Shown here one piece after another: positions 35,706 through 44,328 of a stretch of 64,000 bases of DNA (position 1 is the stretch's first letter; each line of letters begins with the position of its first letter). Location: assembly GCA_947488765.1 (NCBI GenBank), contig CANLAE010000002.1, forward strand, positions 1 to 64,000, given 5' to 3'. A program made the position numbers and the translations under genes. The notes under the pieces are model-generated. The model had not been told where the DNA came from and ran no database searches. It was given only the letters and a program-made list of their open reading frames with translations. This DNA is from Chitinophagaceae bacterium. Its GTDB lineage: Bacteria; Bacteroidota; Bacteroidia; Chitinophagales; Chitinophagaceae.

Positions 35706-36779
35706 CTAAACACCATTGTTTTGAAGTATATTCAAGTAATCCGAAATTGCATCAATTAAAACAGTATTCTCTTTTTCTGTTCCTATAGTTATTCTCAAAC
35801 AATCGGCACAATTTTCTTCATGCGTTGCATCATAAACGGCAATACCTCTTTGTAATAAATATTGATACAATTCTGCTGCATTGTGAAATTTTACCAATAA
35901 AAAATTGGCATCTGTTGGATATACATTTTGAACAATAGGTATTTGTAGAAATACTGCTGCCATTGCATTGCGCATGTCAACAATTGTTTTAATCATATCA
36001 TTTACTTGCCCAATTTCTTCCAATGCTTTTATTGCAAGCTCCTGTGCAGGTTGATTGATGTTAAAGGGTGGCTTGACCTTACTCAAAATATCAATAATAT
36101 TTGCAGATGCGAAAGTCATTCCAATTTGCAAACCTGCCAAACCCCAAGCCCTGCTTAATGTTTGCAGAATAATCAGATTTGGATAATCCTTCAAATCCGG
36201 AACTAATGATTTTTGTTTGGAGTAGTTGATATAGGATTCATCTACTACTACCAATCCATTAAAATTATTGAGAATCGTTTCTATATCTCCATGAGACATT
36301 GAATTACCTGAAATATGATTGGGGCTGGAAATAAAAATTATTTTTGTATTTACATCAACTATATTTTCCAAATGAATCAAATCCAACTGAAAATCTTCCT
36401 GTAATACTGCTTGTCTGATTTCAACATTATTGATTTCTGCACAATTTGCAAAGAAGTGATTTGTTGGTGGACAAATAATAATATTATCACTAGTTGGTTC
36501 ACAAAAACAACGAAAAAGCAGATCTATACATTCGTATGTCCCATTGCCTAAAAAAATATTTTCAACTAAAATATTTTTCACCATGCCTATAGCATCTTTC
36601 AGTTTTGATTGATCTGAGTCGGGATAACGATGATACCATTTTGTCAAAGGGCTTCCGAGTGCATTTTCATTATTGTCTAGCCGAATTTTAATGTCCAGAT
36701 CACATTGATTTTCTGATGTTTTATTGTTAATTATCCTTTTAATATTATCTCTTAGTAAATTATATATATTAAAATTCAT
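35706..36779 (-). CDS. HisC-like aminotransferase homologue lacking the PLP lysine
   Basis: Over its whole length (357 residues) this follows histidinol-phosphate aminotransferase: NNENALGSP, RYPDSDQSKLK, IFLGNG, VVVDESYI, KPPFNINQPAQELA, DANFLLVK and the substrate-binding CLRITIGTEKEN. The active site is altered. The Schiff-base lysine is Arg210 (LSRAWGLAG, codon AGG at 36152-36150). GNGSDE is GNGTYE (Tyr82). The PLP-stacking tyrosine of PTYGMY is Asn107 (PTNHFF). NPTG is HISG (His155). The frame is intact. It is likely a pseudoenzyme or a gene with a changed function; recent decay is the alternative. Confidence 0.8.
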   Translation of the reverse strand: MNFNIYNLLRDNIKRIINNKTSENQCDLDIKIRLDNNENALGSPLTKWYHRYPDSDQSKLKDAIGMVKNILVENIFLGNGTYECIDLLFRCFCEPTSDNIIICPPTNHFFANCAEINNVEIRQAVLQEDFQLDLIHLENIVDVNTKIIFISSPNHISGNSMSHGDIETILNNFNGLVVVDESYINYSKQKSLVPDLKDYPNLIILQTLSRAWGLAGLQIGMTFASANIIDILSKVKPPFNINQPAQELAIKALEEIGQVNDMIKTIVDMRNAMAAVFLQIPIVQNVYPTDANFLLVKFHNAAELYQYLLQRGIAVYDATHEENCADCLRITIGTEKENTVLIDAISDYLNILQNNGV

Positions 36780-36912
36780 GCGTTGATAATTAAACTTGAA
36801 AAAACAACAATTTTTATTGGAACTTATATTTTAATAAGCTTCAATTATGATTATTAAAAGCCAAATATATTCAAACAACAGAGTTCCAACATCATACTTA
36901 CAAATGAACCTT

Positions 36913-36920
36913 TACATTTG
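36913..36920 (+). promoter_or_regulatory. -7 box of the ispH promoter
   Basis: TACATTTG matches TAnnTTTG exactly. It lies inside the upstream open frame, so the true ispH start must be downstream, at ATG 36940 (leader about 14 nt). Confidence 0.55.
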
Positions 36921-36939
36921 CATAAGTTTAATTGATTGT

Positions 36940-38166
36940 ATGAAGCAATTTGATGTCCCCAATATTTACAGAAGTGAATTAATCACCGCCATTAAGAACA
37001 ATCGAAAGCAAGCAGATAAGTTGAAAAAAGACTTTAGCCCAACTTTATTGGATTTTGGCAATTTAAAAATATACCTGGCACGCCATTTTGGTTTTTGCTA
37101 TGGTGTAGAAAATGCAATAGAAATTGCATTCAGGACAATTGATGAAAATCCAGGAAAAAGAATTTTTCTTTTAAGTGAAATGATTCACAACCCTCAGGTG
37201 AATTATGATTTAATAAGCCGTGGAGTTCAATTTTTACAAGATACACATGGACATCAATTAATCAATTTTGATACTATTACAAGCGATGATATTGTTTTGA
37301 TACCTGCATTTGGCACTACACTTGCAATTGAAAAAATGTTGAATGATAAAGGCATACCCACAGAGAAATACAATACCACTTGTCCGTTTGTAGAGAAAGT
37401 TTGGAATCGTGGCGAACAAATTGCACAAAAGGGATACAGCATTATCATTCATGGTAAAGCAAAGCATGAAGAGACAAGAGCTACATTTTCACATGCCTCA
37501 AATGTTACACCAACAGTTGTGGTAAACGACATGGAAGAAACAATTGAATTAGCTAAATATATTACTGGAGAAAAACAGGAGGCTGAATTTTACACAACCT
37601 TCAGAGGAAGATATAGTGAGGGTTTCAACGTAAAAACTGATTTGCAGAAAATTGGTGTAATCAATCAAACTACCCAATTGGCTACTGACACCCAAGCAAT
37701 TGCAGATTATTTAAAACAAGTAATGATTCAGCATTACCAATTGGATACTACAAATATTGCTGCACATTTTGCAGATACCAGAGACACATTATGTTATGCA
37801 ACGAATGATAACCAATCTGCAGTTGCAGGATTGTTAAAAACAGAAGCAAATCTTGCAATTGTAATCGGTGGTTACAACTCTTCCAATACTTCACATTTAG
37901 TAGAATTGTGCGAAAAAAAATTACCCACTTATTTTATAGATTGTGCAGATAAAATAATCAGTAAAAATGAAATCGTTGATTGTAACTGGCAAACAAAAGA
38001 ACAACACACTGTAACTAATTTTTTAGGCAGCAGCTCAATAACAACCGTTTTAATTACTAGTGGAGCAAGTTGCCCAGATGCAATGGTTGAAGCAGTTATC
38101 AAAAAACTGGCAAATTTTTACAATGCGGATGAAATAATAGATCAATTAACCGAACAATTTAAATAA
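36940..38166 (+). CDS. ispH: 4-hydroxy-3-methylbut-2-enyl diphosphate reductase (long form)
   Basis: IspH makes IPP and DMAPP in the last step of the MEP isoprenoid pathway. The 408-residue protein is the long form with an N-terminal extension of about 45 residues before the core. The three cluster cysteines are in FGFCYGVENAI, NTTCPFVEKVW and SGASCPDAMVEAV. The substrate histidines and glutamate are in MIHNPQV and KHEETRA. The start is set by the -7 box at 36913. The FKBP gene follows 30 bp later on the same strand. Confidence 0.92.
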   Translation: MKQFDVPNIYRSELITAIKNNRKQADKLKKDFSPTLLDFGNLKIYLARHFGFCYGVENAIEIAFRTIDENPGKRIFLLSEMIHNPQVNYDLISRGVQFLQDTHGHQLINFDTITSDDIVLIPAFGTTLAIEKMLNDKGIPTEKYNTTCPFVEKVWNRGEQIAQKGYSIIIHGKAKHEETRATFSHASNVTPTVVVNDMEETIELAKYITGEKQEAEFYTTFRGRYSEGFNVKTDLQKIGVINQTTQLATDTQAIADYLKQVMIQHYQLDTTNIAAHFADTRDTLCYATNDNQSAVAGLLKTEANLAIVIGGYNSSNTSHLVELCEKKLPTYFIDCADKIISKNEIVDCNWQTKEQHTVTNFLGSSSITTVLITSGASCPDAMVEAVIKKLANFYNADEIIDQLTEQFK

Positions 38167-38196
38167 CAATCGCTAACACTTTTCAACAAAAATAAA

Positions 38197-38631
38197 ATGG
38201 GTATAGCAGATAAATTACAAGCAATGAAAAACGAAAAAGCAGCAGCCAACTTATTGGCAGGAGAAACATTTTTAGCAGACAATAAACTTCGTGAAGATGT
38301 TGTAACAACAGAGAGTGGTTTACAATATGAAGTATTAACAATGGGCAAAGGCGATAAGCCTTGGGCTACAAATACCGTAACTTGTCATTACCATGGTACA
38401 ACTATTGATGGCAGTGTATTTGATAGTAGTGTGCAACGCGGACAACCTGCAAGCTTTCCTTTAAATATGGTAATCAAAGGTTGGACAGAAGGCTTACAAT
38501 TAATGCCAACAGGAAGTAAATTCAGATTCTTTATTCATCCAAGTATGGCTTATGGTGAAAGACAAGTGAGTGCTTTAATTGGACCAAATTGCACTTTAAT
38601 ATTTGATGTTGAATTGATTTCTTTTAAATAG
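38197..38631 (+). CDS. FKBP-type peptidyl-prolyl cis-trans isomerase (FklB/Mip type)
   Basis: This 144-residue protein starts with the short helical segment typical of FklB/Mip proteins (ANLLAGETFLADNK) and continues into an FKBP domain: TTESGLQYEVLTMGKG, VTCHYHGTTIDGSVFDSS, VIKGWTEGLQLMPTGSKF, SMAYGERQ and a final TLIFDVELISF. No signal peptide is present, so it is probably cytosolic. It is likely cotranscribed with ispH and closed by the palindromic terminator at 38638. Confidence 0.9.
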   Translation: MGIADKLQAMKNEKAAANLLAGETFLADNKLREDVVTTESGLQYEVLTMGKGDKPWATNTVTCHYHGTTIDGSVFDSSVQRGQPASFPLNMVIKGWTEGLQLMPTGSKFRFFIHPSMAYGERQVSALIGPNCTLIFDVELISFK

Positions 38632-38637
38632 TTTTAT

Positions 38638-38675
38638 TAAATTAAAAACGCCCATGCATGGGCGTTTTTAATTTA
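38638..38675. terminator. Bidirectional terminator between the FKBP and ABC-F genes
   Basis: A perfect 38-bp palindrome centred on ATGCAT has GC-rich inner arms (ACGCCCATG) and A/T runs outside. It separates two convergent genes and overlaps the stop codon of the minus-strand ABC-F gene. Confidence 0.9.
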
Positions 38676-40586
38676 CATCATTTCACTTAATTCAAGCCAA
38701 CGTAATTCTTTTGCTTCAAGAGTTTGTGCTATTTCGATGAGACGCTTACTGATAATTTCAATTTTATCATAAGAAATATTGGCATCACTCATTTCTAAAG
38801 TGAGTTGTTCTTTTTCAAGCTCTAAATTTGGAATTTCAACTTCTAGTTCTTCGTATTCACGTTTTTCTTTAAACCCAATTTTACGCTTTGTAATTGGAGC
38901 AATTTCATTAGTGGCAGCAATTATTGAAGCTTCAGTTGATTGTCCTTTGCTTTTATGTTGTTCTAATGCTTGCCATTTGTTTTCCTTCTTTTCATTATCC
39001 TTCAACCAAATTCTGTATTGTGTGTAGGTTCCAGGGAAATCCCGTACTTCTCCATTTCCTTCAAAAATAAATAAATGATCTACTAGCCTGTCCATAAAAT
39101 ATCGGTCATGGCTAACAATTAACACACAACCCTGATAGTCTTCTAAAAACCTTTCCAAAACAGCCAATGTAGGCAAATCCAAGTCATTGGTAGGTTCATC
39201 TAATATTAAAAAATTAGGATTCTTAAACAATACAGAAAGTAATTGTAAGCGTTTTTTTTCTCCACCGCTTAAAGAATTTAAGTACGTGTATTGCTTATCA
39301 GGTGTAAATAAAAACAACTCTAAAAACTGAGCAGCGCTAAGGCTTCCGCCATTTGCCAAAGGAAAATTTTCAGCAATATCTTTTACATATTCTATTACTC
39401 TTACATTTTCTTTAATGACTAACCCTTGTTGAGAAAAATTACCAAAAACAACTGTATCTCCAATATTAATTTTTCCGTTATCTACTGCTTCAATTTGTTG
39501 CAGCATATTTAGAAAAGTACTTTTCCCTACCCCATTTTTTCCAATAATACCAATACGTTCACCCTTGCTAAAACTATAATCAAACCCTTTTAATATTGGT
39601 AAGTCTCCATAAGATTTATATACTTTTTTCATTTCAACAATCTTGCCACCCAATCTGCTCATTTTCATTTGCAGTTGCACTTGATTGTCTTCAATTTTTT
39701 GTTTGGCTTTTGCTTCTACTTCGTAAAAATTATCTTGTCGGCTTTTGCTTTTAGTAGTACGTGCTTTTGGTTGCTTGCGCATCCATTCCAATTCTTTTCT
39801 GAATTCATTTTTTGCCTTATCAATACTTGCTTGTTCACTTTCAATTCGGGCAGCTTTTTTCTCCATGTAATTTTCGTAATCACCACGATATACATACATG
39901 TTGCTGCGTTCCAATTCCCAAATTTCTTCACTTACAGCATCTAAAAAATATCTGTCATGCGTAACCAATAACAAGGTTACATTTTCCTGATTTAAATACA
40001 ACTCCAGCCATTCAATCATTTCAACATCCAAATGATTGGTGGGTTCATCCATCATTAACAAAGTATGTTTATGATCAAACCCAATAGCAATAAGGGTTTT
40101 AGCCAATGCAACTCTTTTACGTTGTCCTCCGCTTAAATTACTAACTGGTTGTTCTAAATGATGCACATTCAACTTCGTTAAAATCTGATTCACCTTCACT
40201 TCAAATTCCCATGCATTCAAGTCATCCATTTTGCCAAACAAGTCAGCCAATTTTTCACCATCTTCACTTTCAGTAGCCATTTCGTATTCCCGAATTACAT
40301 TCATTACTGGATGATTTGTATCGAAAATATTTTCTAAAACAGTTTTAGTTTCATCAAAATGAGGATCTTGTTCAAACAAAGCAACAGTAACATCTTTATG
40401 AATAAAGAGTTTTCCAGAATCGGGTTTTTCCTGACCAGTTAAAATTTTTAGTAATGTACTTTTTCCAACACCATTACGAGCAATTAAAGCAATTTTATCG
40501 CCTTCATTAATATGAAATGAAATGTTACTAAACAATGGATTGATACCATAACTTTTTGTGAGTCCTTCCGCAGAAATATAATGCAT
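38673..40586 (-). CDS. ABC-F family ATPase (Uup-like)
   Basis: ABC-F proteins are soluble twin ATPases that act on ribosomes rather than in transport. The 637 residues contain two ABC cassettes: Walker A ARNGVGKST (about 36-44) and GKNGVGKST (about 350), with signatures LSGGQRKRV and LSGGEKKRL, and Walker B MMDEPTNHLD and LILDEPTNDLD. Between them lies the charged P-site linker (about 240-300). A C-terminal coiled coil of about 100 residues points to the Uup subgroup. The start lies four bases after a TATCTTCG box. Confidence 0.9.
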   Translation of the reverse strand: MHYISAEGLTKSYGINPLFSNISFHINEGDKIALIARNGVGKSTLLKILTGQEKPDSGKLFIHKDVTVALFEQDPHFDETKTVLENIFDTNHPVMNVIREYEMATESEDGEKLADLFGKMDDLNAWEFEVKVNQILTKLNVHHLEQPVSNLSGGQRKRVALAKTLIAIGFDHKHTLLMMDEPTNHLDVEMIEWLELYLNQENVTLLLVTHDRYFLDAVSEEIWELERSNMYVYRGDYENYMEKKAARIESEQASIDKAKNEFRKELEWMRKQPKARTTKSKSRQDNFYEVEAKAKQKIEDNQVQLQMKMSRLGGKIVEMKKVYKSYGDLPILKGFDYSFSKGERIGIIGKNGVGKSTFLNMLQQIEAVDNGKINIGDTVVFGNFSQQGLVIKENVRVIEYVKDIAENFPLANGGSLSAAQFLELFLFTPDKQYTYLNSLSGGEKKRLQLLSVLFKNPNFLILDEPTNDLDLPTLAVLERFLEDYQGCVLIVSHDRYFMDRLVDHLFIFEGNGEVRDFPGTYTQYRIWLKDNEKKENKWQALEQHKSKGQSTEASIIAATNEIAPITKRKIGFKEKREYEELEVEIPNLELEKEQLTLEMSDANISYDKIEIISKRLIEIAQTLEAKELRWLELSEMM

Positions 40587-40589
40587 GCA

Positions 40590-40601
40590 GCGAAGATAAG
40601 T
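40590..40601 (-). promoter_or_regulatory. TATCTTCG-type -7 promoter box of the ABC-F gene
   Basis: On the minus strand this reads ACTTATCTTCGC, the same 12 bases as before infA and the rsmF-like gene. Only four bases separate the box from ATG 40586, so the mRNA would be leaderless or nearly so. Confidence 0.5.
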
Positions 40602-40668
40602 GTTTGGAGGTTGAGGGTTTGTGAATCAATATTTTGTATATAAAATTTAGAGTGATAGCGCAATAAAT

Positions 40669-42042
40669 TTACTTATTCATTAAAAAATTTCTCCACCAAT
40701 AACCCGAATCTTTGATTGTTCGTAATTGAGTTTTAGGATCTACATGTATTAACCCAAACTTTGCTTTGTATCCTTCGGTCCACTCAAAATTATCCATAAG
40801 TGTCCATGCCAAATAACCATTAATTTTCACTCCTTCTTTCATTGCCTTTTGCATCGCTGCTAGATATTGCTGAAAATAATCTATCCGCTGAAAATCATGC
40901 ACAGCGCCATTTTGAATTGTGTCTTTAAAGAATGCGCCACTTTCCGTTACCATTATTTCTTTTACACTTCCATAATGCCAAAATCGTTTAAGCATTCGGT
41001 AAAAACTATCCGCATTTATTTCCCAACCCATATCGGTATGTGGTACTTTTCTGGTACTTGCTTTCACTTCACTTGCTTGTACAATTGGAATAATTGGATT
41101 GTATTTTACAGTAACCGAAAAATAATTTTGAATACCAATAAAGTCAAAATTAAACTGCATTTTTTCTTTGTATTTCCAGGCTTTACTATGTAAGTGCAAT
41201 TTATCCATCAATACAAAGTTGTCATGAGGATAACCTCTGCCTATTGCAGGTTCTATAAACAATCTATTGAGTAAAATATCCATTCGGTTTACAGCTTCCA
41301 TATCTTCTTTTCTTTGTGAATAAGGAACCACTTCACAGCATGAGAAGGAAGTTCCGATACGAGCTTTAGGGACTTCGCTTCTTAATATTCTGCCACCTTC
41401 AGATTGAGCTAATACAGCGTTATGAACAGCCGGTAAAAAATTGGATAGACCGATTTTACCAGGAGCATGTTTGCCAATCATATAACCTAAACTTGTAAAC
41501 CCCATTGGCTCATTTAAAACAATCCAATTTTTTATTTTATCGCCAAATTCTTCAGCGCAAAAAGTAACATATTTGCCAAACCATTTTTGAAAAAGTCTGC
41601 TAGTCCAACCGCCTTCTTTTTCTAAAGCCAAGGGTAAATCCCAATGGTATAAAGTAACATAAGGAATTAACCCAAGTAATAAACATTCATCAATCACCTT
41701 ATGATAAAAAGCAACGCCCTCTTTATTCACTCGACCAATACCATCAGGAAAAATTCTGCTCCATGAAAAAGAAAATCTAAAAACTTTAAACCCTAAAGCT
41801 TTAACTAACAGCAAATCATCTTTATAACGATAATAGAAATCACAAGCATCAAAGGGAGTAGCACCGCCAATAATTTTATTCTTACGTTTTGCAAAGGCAT
41901 CCCAAATGGAAAGTCCACGACCGTCAACATTATATGCACCTTCATTTTGTGCTGCTGCGATAGCCACACCCCATAAAAAATCTTTACCAAAAGACTTTGA
42001 AATAATTTGCTGCAAAATATAAATTGTTTGAGTAAAGTTCAA
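40669..42042 (-). CDS. Glycoside hydrolase family 1 (beta-glucosidase-like)
   Basis: The 457-residue cytosolic protein shows the GH1 signatures FLWGVAIAAAQNEGAYN near the start, GLSIWDAF, LYHWDLPLALE and the acid/base VLNEPMGFT. The nucleophile region reads MVTESGAFF instead of the usual TENG, with Ser replacing the Asn after the catalytic glutamate. NGYLAWTLMDNFEWTEGY closes the active site as in beta-glucosidases. The sugar specificity is open. The upstream gap to the SET gene is 66 bp. Confidence 0.88.
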   Translation of the reverse strand: MNFTQTIYILQQIISKSFGKDFLWGVAIAAAQNEGAYNVDGRGLSIWDAFAKRKNKIIGGATPFDACDFYYRYKDDLLLVKALGFKVFRFSFSWSRIFPDGIGRVNKEGVAFYHKVIDECLLLGLIPYVTLYHWDLPLALEKEGGWTSRLFQKWFGKYVTFCAEEFGDKIKNWIVLNEPMGFTSLGYMIGKHAPGKIGLSNFLPAVHNAVLAQSEGGRILRSEVPKARIGTSFSCCEVVPYSQRKEDMEAVNRMDILLNRLFIEPAIGRGYPHDNFVLMDKLHLHSKAWKYKEKMQFNFDFIGIQNYFSVTVKYNPIIPIVQASEVKASTRKVPHTDMGWEINADSFYRMLKRFWHYGSVKEIMVTESGAFFKDTIQNGAVHDFQRIDYFQQYLAAMQKAMKEGVKINGYLAWTLMDNFEWTEGYKAKFGLIHVDPKTQLRTIKDSGYWWRNFLMNK

Positions 42043-42108
42043 TATATACTCCCTGCAGCTTATATTATATTATTGTTACTAAAAGCAGGTTAAATATTAA
42101 AAGAATGA

Positions 42109-42492
42109 TCATTTTGCATCAAACCAAACAGGGGATGCATCGTCTGGGGTTGCATTGTAGTTGATAAATAACTCTTCACCGGCATTTATTTTCTTTATCG
42201 TTTTTATAGCAATCGTATTTTCATCATAATCCATTTCATATTCACAATTAGCATTGTAGTTGTGATTGTACATAGAAACATAGCCCAATCCCAATGCACC
42301 TTTTTTCTTTTTTTTACCCCATTCAAAAATATAATAATACAACTTTGTTTGTTCGATTGTTTTTCTGTCCTCTTTGCTTAATTCAATAACCGGTGAAATT
42401 TCGATTATTGTATTTGCTGGAATATCAGCAGACGTAAATACCCCTCTCCCTTTTTCTGTAGAATCTGAAATATATAAAATAGATAAAATCAT
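42109..42492 (-). CDS. SET domain protein (putative protein-lysine methyltransferase)
   Basis: The 127-residue protein is a stand-alone SET domain. The N-terminal STEKGRGVFTSADIPANTIIE, the SAM-binding GYVSMYNHNYNANCEYEM (NH motif) and the C-terminal INAGEELFINYN, including the catalytic tyrosine, are all present. There is no pre-SET domain or signal peptide. Bacterial targets of such short SET proteins are mostly unknown. It is monocistronic; the closest neighbours (GH1, mgtE) give no clue. Confidence 0.82.
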   Translation of the reverse strand: MILSILYISDSTEKGRGVFTSADIPANTIIEISPVIELSKEDRKTIEQTKLYYYIFEWGKKKKKGALGLGYVSMYNHNYNANCEYEMDYDENTIAIKTIKKINAGEELFINYNATPDDASPVWFDAK

Positions 42493-42626
42493 GAAGTTTA
42501 AAATAAAATCAAATATAGCTTTTAAACCATTGCTGATGAATTAGAACAATTCTCTGATTGCCAAATCCTTATTTTTTCAAAGCATTTTACTGCTATATAT
42601 TTTGAGTTTGTTATCTTGCAACAGTT

Positions 42627-44018
42627 ATGAGTTTAGAATTAGAACAAGAAAATTTACAGGAGCAATTTAATAGCATTATTCGAACAGAAAATCGAATTGC
42701 TATTAGGGATTTTTTGAATGAACTAAACATCAGTGATGTTGCAGAATTGATTAATGACAATCCCGATAATGAAGCTACCATCATTGCTAACATGGCAATA
42801 CACCGTGCTGCAATGGTTTTTAAAATTTTAGACTTATCTACTCAAAAACAAATTGTAAAAGAATTACCTTCTAATAAAGTTGCAGAATTATTAAATCAGT
42901 TGCCTGCTGATGACAGAACAGATTTTTTTGAAGAATTACCTAAAATTGTTATCAGAGATTTAATCAGACTATTAGATCCTGAAGAAAGAAAAATTACTTT
43001 ATCATTATTAGGTTATCCAGAAGATAGTGTGGGCAGATTAATGACACCGGATTATGTTTATGTGTACCCTGAAAACACCACCTCAGAAGTATTTGAGACC
43101 ATCAGGAAATTTGGGAGAAGCAGTGAAACAATTGATGTTATTTATGTAATTGATACAAACGGAGAATTGATTGATGATATCAGAATTAGAGATATTATTC
43201 TTGCTGAGCCTGATACAAGAGTAGAAGATTTAATTGACGGAAGAGTTGTTGCTTTGAATGTGAATGATGATCAGGAACATGCGAATCAAATTTTCAAAAT
43301 GAACAATCGTGTCGCCTTGCCTGTAACAGATGATAACAACAAGTTATTGGGCATTGTAACTATTGATGACATGCTTTGGGTTGCCAATGAAGAATTTAGC
43401 GAGGACATGCAAAAAATGGGAGGTACAGAAGCATTGAATGAACCATATTTAGACATCCCATTACTACAATTATTCAAAAAAAGAATTGGTTGGTTAGTTG
43501 TTTTATTTATTGGCGAAATGCTTACTGCTACTGCAATGGGATATTTTGAAGATGAAATTGCAAAGGCTGTAGTACTTGCTTTGTTCGTACCATTAATTAT
43601 CAGTAGTGGTGGCAATAGTGGTAGTCAGGCGAGCACCTTAATTATTCAGGCAATGGCAATTGGAGAAATTACCATTACGGATTGGTGGCGTGTATTAAGA
43701 AGAGAACTTTCAAGTGGATTAATGCTTGGTTTTGTTTTGGGATTGATTGGTTTTATTCGTGTTGCAGTTTGGCATAGTATCATTCCTACATTGTATGGAG
43801 AACATTGGATGATGATTGGATTTACAGTAGGATTTAGTTTGGTGGGTGTTGTACTTTGGGGAACACTTAGTGGCAGTATGTTACCCATGTTATTGAAAAG
43901 ATTGGGAGCTGATCCTGCAGTATCATCTGCACCATTCGTAGCAACATTAGTAGATGTAACTGGGTTAATTATTTATTTCAGTTTTGCGTATATTTTTTTA
44001 CAAGGGTTATTATTATAG
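42627..44018 (+). CDS. mgtE: Magnesium transporter MgtE
   Basis: MgtE is a magnesium channel gated by cytosolic magnesium. The 463-residue protein has the N-terminal superhelical domain (to about 140, with ELPSNKVAELLNQLPADDRTDFFEEL), two CBS domains (about 145-270) and five membrane helices from about 295 onward. The pore motif region VPLIISSGGNSGSQASTLIIQAMA is present. Length is typical. It is divergent from the SET gene. Confidence 0.93.
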   Translation: MSLELEQENLQEQFNSIIRTENRIAIRDFLNELNISDVAELINDNPDNEATIIANMAIHRAAMVFKILDLSTQKQIVKELPSNKVAELLNQLPADDRTDFFEELPKIVIRDLIRLLDPEERKITLSLLGYPEDSVGRLMTPDYVYVYPENTTSEVFETIRKFGRSSETIDVIYVIDTNGELIDDIRIRDIILAEPDTRVEDLIDGRVVALNVNDDQEHANQIFKMNNRVALPVTDDNNKLLGIVTIDDMLWVANEEFSEDMQKMGGTEALNEPYLDIPLLQLFKKRIGWLVVLFIGEMLTATAMGYFEDEIAKAVVLALFVPLIISSGGNSGSQASTLIIQAMAIGEITITDWWRVLRRELSSGLMLGFVLGLIGFIRVAVWHSIIPTLYGEHWMMIGFTVGFSLVGVVLWGTLSGSMLPMLLKRLGADPAVSSAPFVATLVDVTGLIIYFSFAYIFLQGLLL

Positions 44019-44328
44019 TTCAAAATATAAATAAAATTATTGCTCAAATTATTTCAAAAAAATAATCAATGTCTCATTATCATTTAATATTCTATTACAA
44101 ATATTGAATGAAGTGCAATTTAAATTTGAATAAAACAAGGCAAACTCTTGCAATACTCCAGCAATTTACTTGCACCAAAACGCAACTAGCAAAAGATGAT
44201 TTTCATTGTTGCAATCTTGACTTACAATCATATTTAACAGCTAATTTATTGGCTATTAAAATCGTATTTTGCAAAGCAAATATTTAAAATCATAAATATT
44301 ATTTCTATCATTTTCTAATATAATAAAT
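44019..44328. other. 310-bp gene-free region before glmS
   Basis: This AT-rich stretch has no open frame or inverted repeat of note. TATTTTGC near 44269 loosely resembles a -7 box. A short CGCAAC at about 44179 is not a copy of the dispersed repeat. No glmS ribozyme-like structure is recognised, and that class is known mainly from Firmicutes. Confidence 0.4.

Noticed and set aside
36847-36939. 31-residue N-terminal extension of IspH
   Set aside because: The exact -7 box TACATTTG at 36913 falls inside it, so it would not be transcribed from that promoter.
44019-44328. Possible glmS ribozyme or a fifth repeat copy (CGCAAC near 44179)
   Set aside because: No ribozyme-like core pairing is evident, and only six bases match the repeat, which is expected by chance.
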